From positions 1 through 38,407 of the forward strand of contig VIGQ01001611.1 in the NCBI GenBank assembly GCA_009663005.1: a stretch of 38,407 nt of DNA, read 5' to 3'. The translations under genes were made by a program, and so were the position numbers. This document shows, one piece after another, positions 20,235 through 30,165 of this stretch. Each line of letters starts with the position of its first letter. Positions within the stretch are counted from its first letter, which is position 1. The notes below the pieces were generated by a model that was given only the letters and a program-made list of their open reading frames with translations, was not told the DNA's origin and searched no databases. Source of the stretch: Actinidia chinensis (taxonomy: Eukaryota; Streptophyta; Magnoliopsida; Ericales; Actinidiaceae).

Positions 20235-22490
20235 AACATTTTCTATCTATGAATCACAGCAAGGAATGGTTCTGAAAATCGTTTTCCACGTCTGTTAGGT
20301 CAGAATCATCTGAGTCCCTGTTATTGTGATGTTTTGGTAGTCAACATAGATGAGTGTCCAGTAAACTAACAGCTGCATTTTGCCGCGGCAGTAAAGCTGA
20401 ATCTAGTGACATACAGCAACTGCAACAACAGGTCATGTTGAGGAAAACGGGCCCCCCCAAGAGCCTCAGGCAGCAACATATTCAGCAATTGGAAGCAATA
20501 CGACAGATTCACTGTATCAGATTCCCTCCATCAACAAACCAGGCCATCTGTTAGCCATTCAACTGCTCTAATCATGTACTCCGGTTTCTCCATTTCTGAA
20601 GCATCAAATTAATCCTGGGGCAACTGAAGACCTACTGCCAGTAACACGACCTGGTTGCAGCATGCTACTCAGGTATTGCAAGTTTCCTCTAACGGATTTA
20701 GGTTTTCTCTCCTGAGCAAGGCCAGTCAATGACTTAACGTGGTTGGGTTTTCCTCCACAGGTTTGACAATCTCTATACGGGGTTCCTATTTCTAATACAA
20801 GGGGCACACACCATATTCTCGTGTTCCCACAGATAGCCTCCCACACAATATGGCACATGTCAGTGGGCTAGTACCTCCTTTCCAGTAATAATTTACTGGG
20901 ATTTCTGATCACGTTAACTGCAAGAAGGGTCGTGGTTCTAGACAGTGTATCCAAGGGGAAATTTGTTTGGCCATGATACAGGCCCAATGTTTTGATAATG
21001 GGATGATTTGGAGAACCTCCCCCAGTAAATGCCCTGCAAAGAAATGGCACCTTTTGAGGAGTTCCATGAGGGCAGCAGCTAGTCGGTTCTTCAGTACAAT
21101 GCAGAAAAGAACGGGAAGCCGGTTTCTTCTCACATAATGCAGTTGCCCTAGATCCAACTGAAGAGAAGATTTTGTTTGGGGATGATAATATATGGGATGC
21201 CTTTGGCAGTAGTGTTAACATGGGGCAGAAGGTTTTTAATGTGGTTGGGAATGATATAAGATTTTTGAATGGATTACCTTTCATGCAAAGTGGGAGTTGG
21301 AGTTCTCTATGGCAGGTCGCTGTGGCAGAAACTACTAGCAATGACATGGGCCTTCAGAATAGGTGGAGTGGGTCTGAGTTCTCATAAACTGAAGTTGCAC
21401 CTAATGTCAGCTTTCAAGGTTGAAGTTAATCTGAACAACAAACAGTTTTGGGTGATAACAACCCACTATTGCTCAGCTTGGAGCTCATGATCTGTACCCT
21501 TCTCTAATAATGCCATTTTAATAATAGCATCAGGGTGTTCCCCGTGATTTCATCAGTCCTGACAGAAATCTTATATGAAACTGGTGAGAAGCTGCAGATG
21601 GATTCTACTTATAGATCCATTCCTGCAGTCCTCACGATAATGAAGCAACGTGTTTAACCGCGGTCCTCTACAAAAGCACTTCTGAGGGAGTCCAATTTTG
21701 GAGATGCCTCATTCTTTATATGCAGAAATGACCTGTAAAGAGCACTTTGGGATTTCTGTGCCCATCACAGATAGTTGTGAATGTTATATATTGTTAGTTT
21801 AGGGTGTTTTTGGTTATATGTCTGTATTTCTAAGGTTATTAAGCTAACAAAGAAGAAGATACAACTAATATATGCTAACCCTAAACTAACAATATAACAT
21901 CACAAAAGTTTCCTCTCAAAATGAACTTCAGCAGCCTCAGAATAACCCAATGTTGCATGTTGGTGAGAACAGTACACTTGGTCAGGATGCAGTGTTAACA
22001 ACTCGTGAGAGAGAAACAATTTCAACATTTGCCCTGCGAAAAATGAGTTATGGTGGTCAATTTGTGTAAAGCTAAAGTTTGGTCCAATTCGACAATGGGA
22101 CTGGAGCATGGAATGGCTTTGATGGGAAGTTTCACAGGTGAGTTGGAGAACTGGAGTTCGAAGAATCTTGTTGCGATACAAATTCCTTGGCACTGGAATT
22201 GCCAGCCGGAAACAGCCAACTACTTCCCAGTAAGCATCACTTTAATCACTGAAACACGTTATTCTTCATGAAAGCAAAGATCAGATGATTCAAGAAACAC
22301 ACAAGTCAGAGACAACGATGGAAAAGAAAATTCTAGTCAACAATCTAGTTTCTAACTTGTCCCAGCGCACAGCCACTGGTGGAACTTGGAAAATGTTTTT
22401 GGTCGATGGAAATGATACTTGGCATTTTGCAGGTATGGCCAGAAACAACTGTTCCTCGAAATTTCAGTACTCATCCACTTTAGAAACTTG
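20235..22490 (+). pseudogene. Gene exon A (large glutamine-rich exon)
   Basis: The exon contains an imperfect SSKLTAAFCRGSK..SSDIQQLQQQVML region at 20354-20450, then the SKQGF..K.LF, NALQRNGTF and QQLVGSS remnants over 20930-21090. 21145-21384 is open for 80 codons: ALDPTEEKILFGDDNIWDAF, then SGSWSSLWQVAVAETTSNDM and WSGSEF, ending at an in-frame TAA where the family has a polar residue. The PFSNN, FPGF and LQMDST.RSI remnants follow to 21640. After an inserted MITE, weaker matches run on to SSKNLVAI, GKENSS and FQYSS. The exon ends at 22490 before GTAAGG. The family also has an unusually long exon in this region. Confidence 0.8.
21774..21905. mobile_element. Foldback MITE inside exon A
   Basis: A near-perfect hairpin. 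The left arm TTGTGAATGTTATATATTG, then TTAGTTTAGGGTG, is matched by the right arm GCTAACCCTAAACTAAC, then AATATAACATCACAAAA, in reverse complement. The arms are about 30 bp with a single internal base difference and a TA length difference. The inner part is partly complementary too. It sits between two stretches that match successive segments of the family's coding sequence and adds stops, so it is an insertion into coding sequence. The target duplication is not evident. The deleted copy 1 gives no empty-site control. Confidence 0.7.
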
Positions 22491-22730
22491 GTAAGGTTGT
22501 TGAACCTTATGTAATGAACATAATACGCATTAACAAGTCATGTCCCAGCAGAGTGGGAAGCAACCCATAGTCACAATCGGGTTTTTGGGCTTCCAATATT
22601 TTTGGTCAGTTCCCTAAAACTTCTACTGAAATGGAAAAGGTTGATTTAGGGGCTATCTATTTGCTCTTTTCTTTTCTTATATATACTAGTTACTTGTTTG
22701 GCTAGAACACTATGAATACATTATTTGCAG
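22491..22730 (+). other. Intron between exons A and C
   Basis: Starts GTAAGG at 22491 and ends TTATTTGCAG at 22730; AT-rich with a TATATATA stretch near 22680. No other feature. Confidence 0.6.
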
Positions 22731-22836
22731 GGGTATATGCTGATCTTCAAGGAAACGAAAAAGAGGTAGATGCGCACCTCCAAGAGGCAACTCCTCCACT
22801 TTCACCACTAATACTTCTGCTCCCTTTGACAGATCT
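22731..22836 (+). pseudogene. Gene exon C
   Basis: Reads ADLQGNEKEVDA, then with a one-base slip a version of P.RG...FTTNTSAPFDRS, ending before the donor GTAAGC at 22837. It matches the family segment 'DFQGD.K..DEVPSR...PNTSAP.DRS'. The same exon is present in the truncated copy at 18891-19000. Splice sites are intact on both sides. Confidence 0.8.
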
Positions 22837-24281
22837 GTAAGCATATATGACCTAACCGGCCCTACCCGTCAAGGTAGTTAGTTACTGTATTTTATTTCTT
22901 TTGTTGGTTTAACTGTTGCATTGGTCATTTCTTTCTATGTATTTACATGCATAGGTGAATTGATTGATGTTTTAAATTTGAATATTTGAGGGCTTATTCG
23001 TTTTGGCCTTTTAGATGTTTCCGTGCCTTTGGGCATTTCTTTGTTTTGTACTTTATTCACTTGTAAAGAACTAGGTAAGCTCATTTTGTTTTCAGACACT
23101 ATTGGAAGTTTTGGTATTTCTTTACTTTGCATCTTTATTCGTCAAGGTGCAACCTCTTTAGGAAAGTTACTGCTTCTACTTTGGAAAAAATGTGAATCTA
23201 CTTGGGAACATATGGCCCTGATAAATCACTCAATGGAGAAACAAGTTCATGTAGCTAATCCCCATTGTCGAGGACACTTAGTTTTAGTTTGTTAAACTTG
23301 GGTATCCTTTATGCTTGTTGTCCTAATTGAGGTTGATAATACTAGGCTACGTTGCGGTGAGACATGTAGAGGTTGAGATATTATAAAAAAAGCCACTTCG
23401 AACGCCCAAAATTGTCGCCCAATGGCCCCTGTGATAAAAAGTTTGGGAAATTTTAGTGGAAGCATGAAGAAGACAAGAACTTGGCAGAACTATTATATTT
23501 TGGCTTCTTTGTTGCTTTTTTATTTTTTGTATTTTTAGTAAATGTTAAAAACTGGATAGTTTTTCGTGTTTATATTAATAGCTAGCGAGTCTGTGAGGCA
23601 TTGAAAGTATAGGTTTTTATGGGTGGAAATTGGAAATTTTCAAGCGCTTAGTGCCCTCTTTTTATTTTTATTTTTGCCCTGGTTCGTGGGTGGGAATTTG
23701 AGGATTCGTATTCTCAAATGCTTCTTTGGTGTAAGCTTACATGGTTTTGCAGATTTTGAACTTTTTGTACATACTTTAGAAATTCCCATTGTTCAGTGCA
23801 ATGCATTTTTTGTATATTATCTTTAACCACAATTATTTGATTCATATTTACTTTTCATTTCTTGGATGTTGGATCACTTACAAAAGTCTCTGGCATGTTG
23901 GAACTAGGACTACTAGTGAATGAGTGTTTTTCTGTTCTAGCTTTACTGTTGAGCTGCCCATTGGTTATATTTTTTATTTTTGTAGTAAACTTCTTTTTTT
24001 ATGTCCGATGTAAACCTACTTTCGTATCCATATTTGGTATGTTATATCTTATGACATGCAATATTAGAGGATATGCATGTAAGGTATGTTGCAACGACAC
24101 GACGCTCCCTCATGATTTGAGAGCACTATTGGTCTTATCCTATTTAGTAGAGTGTGTTTCTACAAATGACTGCTCTGGTTTATTTTTTTCAACTGTTTAA
24201 GGTTCCATTTATCTTTTCCCATAGCCCTTCATATTGTGATTAGGCTTGCTTTAAGGAATTTATTTCAAATGCTAATTGCAG
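22837..24281 (+). other. Long intron between exons C and D
   Basis: T-rich intronic sequence. Open frames at 23023-23295 and 23862-24200 are hydrophobic by composition and lack motifs. The duplication boundary lies at about 23045. It ends CTAATTGCAG at 24281. Confidence 0.5.
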
Positions 24282-26085
24282 TCAAAAGATGCTCAACTCT
24301 TCACAAGGTGGATCAATCCTGGAAAATCAGTCTTCTGCTTCTCATGGTTTTAGTTTAAGCAACTTGCACCTCAATCACAAACAACGGTTGCCCATCCAAA
24401 ACCATGCATTGGGCTTCTCCGGGCTCCGTGCTCTGCACAGACAGTCGGTTCTCTTAGTTTTCATTTCAGACCACTCCTGAAATAAGAGAAAAGATCCTAC
24501 ATCGTGGCTTCCACTACCAATGGCACAATCGTTTGGCCTTTTTTCGTTGAATATCTCAGGAGAATTCAAGTTTAGGTAGAATTGGCATGCCAAGCCAAAC
24601 TGGCAAGAAGCTCACAGTATGGTTGCCAGGAGCATTCTCTTCTGGATTGACTTCTGGTTTTTCCCTTCAAGAATCAGCTTCAAAATCAACAAGGATTGGT
24701 GCAAATGGAAGAGTATGACAAATCACCTCATGAATTTATCTTTCGACAGGCAATCCTTCCCCTTATCAACAAGACTGGTGACTGTATCAAAAAAAAAAGT
24801 AGCTCGTACTGGTCAATCTATCCAGTAAAACATCATTGTCTGTACATTTGGGACATTCCACGTGATAAATTTTGTTTCATCTGAAGACATATCTGAGCCT
24901 ACTGATCCAATTTTTCTGGTAAAAGGGTCTCTGTTCCACTAGTTTCAGCAGTGCAGGCCTTTGCATTCTCTCAGCCTTCTGTTTCCTCTGGAATCTCTCA
25001 TGAGGCTACTGCCTTCTCAAATGGTGCGAATTTCATGACTAATGTTCCTGGCTAGCACACTTGTTTTGGTTTGGTGCCCACCTCACAATTTTTCTCCAAG
25101 TATTTTTCGGCCCCCTCAATCACATAGTAATACGTTACTAACTTCATCCCCTTCACTGGATCAAGATGATCAAATGCGCGGAAATATGTACTGGCCCATC
25201 TGATATTGGTGTGAATTTTTAGGGACTCACAAGTTTTTGTTTCGGGGAAAGGGCAACCTGCAAGGAAAAGCCTCATCAGATGGTATCTGTCTTGTAATAC
25301 TATTTGGCTGGAAATATACTGCATCCCACGGGAAGAGTCCCTTGTCCAAGAATCTGTCTGATGTCTTCCTCCTTCAAATTCTTCTTCGACTCAGAGAGAT
25401 ATTGAAGCCTTTGGTCGTTCCTTGACAATAATCTTTTTACATCCAAATTACTCCTTACTGGCATCAAATTCGGGCCATGAAGAGTCGGAGATTGTCCAAG
25501 CGCTATGAGCTTAAGAGATTGGAAGGAGCAGATAGTGGTCTAGGAAGGTCAAATAACTCCTCAATTCGGTCCAGAGGATAATTGGGATAGAATTCATCTT
25601 CTCAACTAGGAATGTTCCTTTTTGAGGATGTTACTTGCCTATGGTCAGAAGGACTCTGAGAATTATTCTCAATGATAATACTACTGCTCTCTGTTATGAG
25701 TTGAACATTCTCAGATTAGTCCCCAGTGCGCCTTCCTGGTTTAACAGTTTGAACCTTAAAAATGGGGAGATATTGCCAACGTATGATGCACGGAAAAATG
25801 GAACTGGTAAATTGCGGAGCAGCCATTCACATTTCGGATGTCTTCTTGATATAGTTTGCTTGCGCATAAGTAGTCGGAGCTGGTAATACGGCTTTTAATT
25901 CGCATCGGTGGGTAAAGATCTGGCAAAGGTCACACCCCCTTCTGCAGCAATTGAGCATTTTCTCTACGCCCGACCACGGGTCAGAGTTTGGTGTGTAAGA
26001 CCAAAGATCGGAAAGTGCTACATCAGAGCTTGTTCCTTAGAAATAAAGAAGTGAAAATGGGCTCCCCAAGTCTTCTGACTATAAG
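24282..26085 (+). pseudogene. Gene exon D (second large exon)
   Basis: Begins right after an AG acceptor. In successive frames it gives GGSILENQSSASHGFSL, the QRLPIQNHALGFSG region, AFSSGLTSGFSLQ, NLSFDR, an SGISHE..AFS...NFMTNV segment at 24985-25050, SFCFGEG.P near 25240, RDIEAFGRSL near 25395-25425, IRAMKS...LKRLEGADSGL near 25470-25540, VEHSQISPQ.APSWF and LKNGEILP near 25705-25780, EQPF, and a broken RPKKRKSATSELVP near 26000-26040. These follow the family's order exactly. Several one-base indels and stops separate the blocks. The likely donor is GTTGTT after ATAAG at 26085. Confidence 0.8.
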
Positions 26086-26278
26086 GTTGTTTTCTTAATC
26101 AGCAAATTACTAGATTTCATTTACTGTGCCCCTTCCCCTCACAATTTTCATGGTTGTTCCAAATTGTCTCTTAGATATAATGTACCGAGCCAGTGTTTGT
26201 ACGGACTGCACGTTTGTTCTATCTTTAGTATTCTTTTTTCCATTAGTAATTGTGATTGTTTTTGTTTTTCGTTGGTAG

Positions 26279-26340
26279 TTCTCGCAGTGCGGCCAAGGTT
26301 GATGGGCCAACAGCTACGCCGGCTAATTTGACAAGTGCGG
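26279..26340 (+). pseudogene. Gene exon E
   Basis: After TTGGTAG at 26272-26278, the bases GATGGGCCAACAGCTACGCC and GGCTAATTTGACAAG align, with small indels, to codons for the family's DWAQAxNRLIxKV segment. It ends around GTGCGG/TGGGT. It is short and degraded but in the right place, between exon D and the RPKR exon. Confidence 0.55.
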
Positions 26341-26401
26341 TGGGTCTCACCACTTGGTTGTCCTTCATGTATTTTTTGTTTAAGTTTCTTGGAGAGTTTA
26401 G

Positions 26402-27244
26402 TGAAAATCGAAGGAAAAGGAATGTTATATTTAAGATATATCTTTGGTGTATAAGAAGGAGCCTATATACCCGAATAAAAAAACTTGATAGGATAAAATA
26501 AAACCAAGTCCAAATTATGATGCCCGATTTGTGCCCTAAATTGTGGCCATCATCAGAGTTTGTTAGAGGCGCGCGGCGCAAGTGAACGCGCCACACGGCG
26601 CCTCGACATGGGTGAGGCATAACCACTTCGATGAGTGTGCGCCTTGCAGCGTCGCACACCTCATGCGCCTTGCGTCGGCCTCATGTATTCTCATATCTGC
26701 TCTTCGTCGAAACTCATATCTGCTTTTCGCGAAACTCAGATTTGATCGTGTGGCTAATTTATCGTCGTCGCCGTTGCACGAAGTTAAGCGGCCACTCCCC
26801 TTTTCTTCTCGTCTCTCTCTTCTTTCTCTCTTTATTCTCCTACAGAAGAATTATTGCATATACTTTTCTATTTACTAGTTTTTTTACCTTTTTTTTATTT
26901 TTTGTATATTTTTATATTTTTTTATTTTTTTCTAATATTATTTTTTTACTTTTCATTTGCATATTACTTTTCTATTTGTTTATTATTTGTATGTTACTTT
27001 TTTATTTTTTTCTCTTTATTCTCTGTGATTTGTTAGTTTAGTCAAATTCCTCCGGCTTATCCCATCTATCAAACGTATATTTATTTCTTTTTTATGTCGA
27101 TAATGTACGCCCGCTCGATAAGTCGCGCGCCTTACCTCGCCGCCTGAGGCTCAGAGGTTTTTAAGGCCTCAATGCGCTTCTCGCCTTTAATGACGCTGGC
27201 CCATAATATATTTCTAACATCCTAATTGGATCCTTATTCCAACA
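26402..27244 (-). repeat. 3' LTR of minus-strand Copia element (interrupted)
   Basis: About 190 bp of LTR sequence split by the MITE at 26551-27196. The parts 26402-26550 and 27205-27244 together align to 28480-28675. The outer end on the + strand is TGAAAATCG; the inner end is CCAACA before the polypurine tract. Confidence 0.7.
26551..27196. mobile_element. hAT-like MITE inserted in the Copia LTR
   Basis: The 646-bp insertion is flanked by GTGGCCAT (26543-26550) and TGGCCCAT (27197-27204), an 8-bp target duplication with one base shift. The sister LTR has a single GTGGCCAT at the same place. The ends are rich in GGCGCGC/GCGCC words. The left end CATCAGAGTTTGTTAGAGGC resembles the complement of the right end (GCGTCATTAAAGGCG read from the right). 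The interior contains a T-rich tract (26876-27040) whose open frames are compositional. No transposase. The 8-bp duplication and GC-rich palindromic words fit hAT-derived MITEs. Confidence 0.75.
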
Positions 27245-27719
27245 CTCCTCCCTCAAGCTGGAGGAGATATCAATCAACTCACTTGGACATAGATGAATGA
27301 AGCGGAGGCACCCAAATCACAAAGAAGCCATGGGTACGATATAGATTCGAGACACAAAAACACAATTGTGGTAATGATGTGGCAGAAAGATGCATGCGCT
27401 AGATGAGATCCCTACTCAGAAAGCCTTCTTAACCTGCTATTCCAAAATGAAATCCCTATGCTGAGAGCCTTCTCAAACATGAGATCCCTACTCAGACACC
27501 TTTTCCACAATGCTATAGATAAATTAAGATCCCTATTCCGGAGGCATTCCTATAAATTCTAGTGCCAGCAGAACAAAATTTCAACAAAATTGATAACTCT
27601 AAAAACTCTACCCAAACTAATATGCTTCACCAAATAGCTATGGGGTCAAATACACCAAATTCAGACCTTGTGTATAGATCCAATGTAGATAAATCTTAAA
27701 GAGGGCTAAACTAAAAAAT

Positions 27720-27875
27720 TAGGAAGTCCAAGGGAACTAACTTCATTTTTGAACTTTGGGCAACTAAACAATAATTTTAAAACTTTAGGGATCAAAATAT
27801 AATTTTTCGCAAGTTAGGGAGGGTTGAAACTGTAAGGTTTTTTTAAACTCCAGGGGATTGAAAGTGATTTACCAA
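27720..27875 (-). repeat. Degenerate 'CCC-TAAAGTTT' array in Copia interior
   Basis: On the minus strand, short units of the type TTGATCCCTAAAGTTT, TTCAATCCCCTGGAGTTT and TCAACCCTCCCTAACTT recur every 35-45 bases. It resembles the longer array at 29961-30165 in the other Copia element. Confidence 0.5.
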
Positions 27876-28479
27876 ATATGAGGGAATATCTCGAATATTC
27901 TTGTTGACTTCTCACTTATGGGATCATGAATGTCATCCATGACGTAATGTTGATACGTCATGCTGATGCAGAAATGAGCACGCGTGGGCGCGTGATCCCC
28001 TGTTTTTCCGACCTCATATGCGTGTGCAACGCTTGTCGAGAGTAGATCTAATGCCCCAAATTAAGTGGTGCGCGTGATGACCGCGTTCGCAGGGGAATCG
28101 GGGTTGGCTTCCAGAGCTTCGTTGCGTGGAACTAACACGGTGGTGTGGTTCTGGTTAAGAGTCTCGGCAACAATGTCCTAGAGGCAGAAGCACCCAGCGG
28201 TGGCGCATTTAGGCGTGTAGGATCATACACAAAACTTTAGAGGCTTGGAGGGCAACGTGGCAAGTTTGTTGGGCCACCAGTGGCGGTGATGTTAACAGAT
28301 CGTGAAATTCGAAGCTTTGATGATATTTTGTTGTACGAAAACAGACAACTACATCTAGAACCACGGCGACTGGTGGTGAAGACAAAAAAAGACAAGTGAA
28401 GAAAATAAAAAATAACCGAACAATATTCCGGCGGCGGCGGCGTAAGCTGACCAAGAGCACCTCGCTCTAAGATCAAGTT

Positions 28480-28675
28480 TGGAAAATAGAAAGGAAAAAA
28501 AAAATGTTATATTGAGATATTATTTTTGTGTACAAAGAAGCCTAGATCTGCAATAGAGAAAACTTTGAATGAAGGAAATAAAAAATAAAACCAATTCAAA
28601 TCAAATCCCCTGATTTGGCCCTAAATTGTGGCCATAATATATTCTTTAACATCCTAATTGTCCTTGTTTTCAACA
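28480..28675 (-). repeat. 5' LTR of minus-strand Copia element (intact)
   Basis: An uninterrupted LTR of about 196 bp. It serves as an empty-site reference for the MITE in the sister LTR: here TTGTGGCCATAATATATT is continuous. Confidence 0.75.
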
Positions 28676-28699
28676 TTTTTTTTTGTACTTCTTAAGTTT

Positions 28700-28940
28700 C
28701 ATCTCAAATGGCAATGGAAGATGATTGGAATGATTGAAGATAGACAACCCGTGCTTAGACCTAAGAGACAGCTCATCTTGGCAACACAGTCAATGCAGGC
28801 AACTGTTTCGTCCTCCCCGCCTGTTGTTCTCTCGGCCACTCCAATTCATGTTGTGAAACTGCTGGCTTACCTGGTTGTTAGACTAGCATTAGGGGAGGCA
28901 TGCAGCTCAATCCCTTTCTCAACTCAGGACTCTTGTTGCC
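28700..28940 (+). pseudogene. Gene exon F (RPKR exon)
   Basis: Open without stops from MIEDRQPVLRPKRQLILATQ through SMQATVSSSPPVVLSAT to LAYLVVRLALGEACSSI. The family has LRPKRRLILTTQLMQ, then PPPAAVLSA and a YFV.RLALGDACS segment, so the match is strong. It lies directly after the Copia element (ends 28675). The exact acceptor is uncertain. The end, after the SSI segment, is not fixed; the frame continues to 29002 without family resemblance. Confidence 0.85.
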
Positions 28941-29030
28941 TCCTGAAAGCTCAACCTGTAGAATTTGCTCTTGACTTACCTGGAATTTTGTTCAAGATCA
29001 TTTGATACTGGAGTTTCATGTGGGGGGGAT

Positions 29031-29594
29031 TGTTGGGATCCAAGCCCATTGAGCCCAAATTGAATGAAGTCCAGCCCAGATGGAAGCCCAAGCCCAAGAA
29101 GAAGTACAGTCACTATTGGGTGGGCCCCAAGGCCCAATAGTCAAACCCAAGCACAATAGGCCCAACCCAATATGAATAGTAACCTAATTTATTCTATAAA
29201 TAGGAACCTTGGGGAAAAGGAAAAGAGTGCGGAGAAGAAAGTCAGGGCTTGGGGGGATCTGCTATGGCACACAGTCAGATTGCTGTGTGGCAGAAGGGCT
29301 GAAAAAGCTGTGATAGCAGATATAGAGAGATCTGCTGAGGGGAGGGCTCTGAGGCTGTGAGAAAAAAGAGGCAAAACAGAGAAATATTGGAGAGATGAGA
29401 TGATAGGTAGTGGAGTGTGATCTCCTCCCTTTTTGTATTCATTGTAATGCGTTTGATTAAGGGATAATTGAATTCCTCTCCGTGGACGTAGGCTGATTGA
29501 CCAAAACACGTTAAATCTATTGTCTGTGTGTGTGTAATTTGTGGTAGATCTGGATAGATGATTTGATGGGTGACTCGTTGTTTGCGGCACAATA
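29031..29594 (+). repeat. 5' LTR of plus-strand Copia element
   Basis: 564 bp, without the solo LTR. It starts TGTTGGGATCCAAGCCCATT and is rich in GCCCAA words in its first 140 bases, then has a TATAAATA box. The sequence GGCTGTGAGAAAAAAGAGGC at 29352-29371 is the uninterrupted counterpart of the solo LTR insertion site in the 3' LTR. Confidence 0.85.
29195..29202 (+). promoter_or_regulatory. TATA box of 5' LTR
   Basis: TATAAATA within the context TTTATTCTATAAATAGGAAC. The same context is conserved without change in the 3' LTR at 32086-32093, although surrounding bases have many indels. It is the likely core promoter for element transcription. Confidence 0.6.
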
Positions 29595-29596
29595 AA

Positions 29597-29611
29597 TGGT
29601 AAATCAGAGCC
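29597..29611 (+). other. Primer binding site (initiator-Met tRNA type)
   Basis: TGGTAAATCAGAGCC directly after the 5' LTR; one base away in length from the common plant Copia primer site TGGTATCAGAGCC. Confidence 0.7.
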
Positions 29612-29960
29612 AAGTTCGGAGTCACCCGAGTGATTTTCTACAGATCAGACGGAGCAAATTTCGCATCTGGTCCATATCTGAAGTTGCTCCAACATGGCGT
29701 TTGAGCACGCCACAAGATTCCTCTCTTAGAGACAAAAACTCCAGTCATCAAACCGCGTCGAAATCGACGCCGACCGCGCCCACCACGCGACCTGAAGTCG
29801 ACGCGTCAGATCTACTCCTCGGCTGAACTCACACGCGCTTGCACGCGCGCAACAGTAGCCACACCATTGCCGGCATCGGACATCAGCATGACATCAAGCG
29901 CCATTTTGACCGCCAAATATGTTATGAAGGACCGTTGACCGTGATCTGTAATTATACTTT

Positions 29961-30165
29961 TAGTCCCTGAAGTTTCTGAAATTCTAGTTTTGGTCCCCTA
30001 TAATTTCTAGTAATTACAGTTTGGTCCCTAGAGTTTTCTATTTTTTTTACCGATTGGTCTCTAGAGTTACTGTTAATTGCAGATGGTCCTAGAGTTACTA
30101 TTAATTACAGATTGGTCCCCCCGAGGTATTGTAATTTACATGTTAGTCCCTGAAATTTTTGATTT
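29961..30165 (+). repeat. Array of ~30-bp 'GGTCCCTAGAGTT' units in Copia leader
   Basis: About seven degenerate units follow each other: GTCCCTGAAGTTTCTG, GTCCCCTATAATTTCTAG, GTCCCTAGAGTTTTCT, GTCTCTAGAGTTACTG, GTCCTAGAGTTACTA, GTCCCCCCGAGGTATTG, GTCCCTGAAATTTTTG. Many are followed by AATTACAGATTG-type words. It is non-coding and lies between the GC-rich leader and the gag remnant. Confidence 0.75.

Larger units (their letters stand above)
19210..23045 (+). repeat. Tandem duplication, copy 2 (complete unit)
   Basis: This is the longer partner of 17005-19209, starting at TTTGTTTAGGAG and ending in the intron at CATTTCTTTG, the same word at which copy 1 ends. It holds the right part of the MULE-like element, the foldback MITE, exon A with its own inserted MITE, exon C and the start of the following intron. 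It is continuous with the rest of the gene, so this copy is the one attached to the C-terminal exons. Confidence 0.85.
26402..28675 (-). mobile_element. Short Copia-type LTR element (minus strand) in intron
   Basis: The two LTRs are about 190-196 bp. The 5' LTR (minus sense) is 28480-28675; the 3' LTR is 26402-27244, which includes a 0.65-kb MITE. Both share the block CCCTAAATTGTGGCC followed by ATAATATATT and AACATCCTAATTG. Both LTRs start TGTTG on the minus strand. A polypurine tract, minus CAGCTTGAGGGAGGAG (27245-27260), abuts the 3' LTR. A degraded initiator-Met primer site (plus GCTCTAAGATCA, 28464-28475) abuts the 5' LTR. The internal part is only about 1.2 kb without recognisable gag or pol, so the element is non-autonomous. 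A clear 5-bp target duplication was not found. It lies in the intron between exons E and F. Confidence 0.75.

Noticed and set aside
20868..21347. 159-codon minus-strand open frame
   Set aside because: It lies opposite exon A, where the + strand carries the recognised family motifs; it is a shadow frame.
25052..25324. 90-codon minus-strand frame ending near an SFCFGEG-coding stretch
   Set aside because: The + strand of the same stretch follows the family order of exon D, so the minus frame is a shadow.
26631..27041. 136-codon hydrophobic + strand frame resembling a membrane protein
   Set aside because: It is the T-rich interior of the hAT-like MITE; phenylalanine/leucine/isoleucine content follows from poly-T and not from a real membrane protein.
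26382..28703. TTAAGTTTC on both sides of the minus-strand Copia element as its target duplication
   Set aside because: The two words are at different distances from the LTR ends (about 12 and 18 bases), so they cannot be a 5-bp Copia target duplication; probably chance in a T-rich intron.
29355..29375. GAAAAAAGAGGC purine tract in the 5' LTR as a polypurine tract
   Set aside because: It lies inside the LTR and is simply the uninterrupted insertion site seen split in the 3' LTR.
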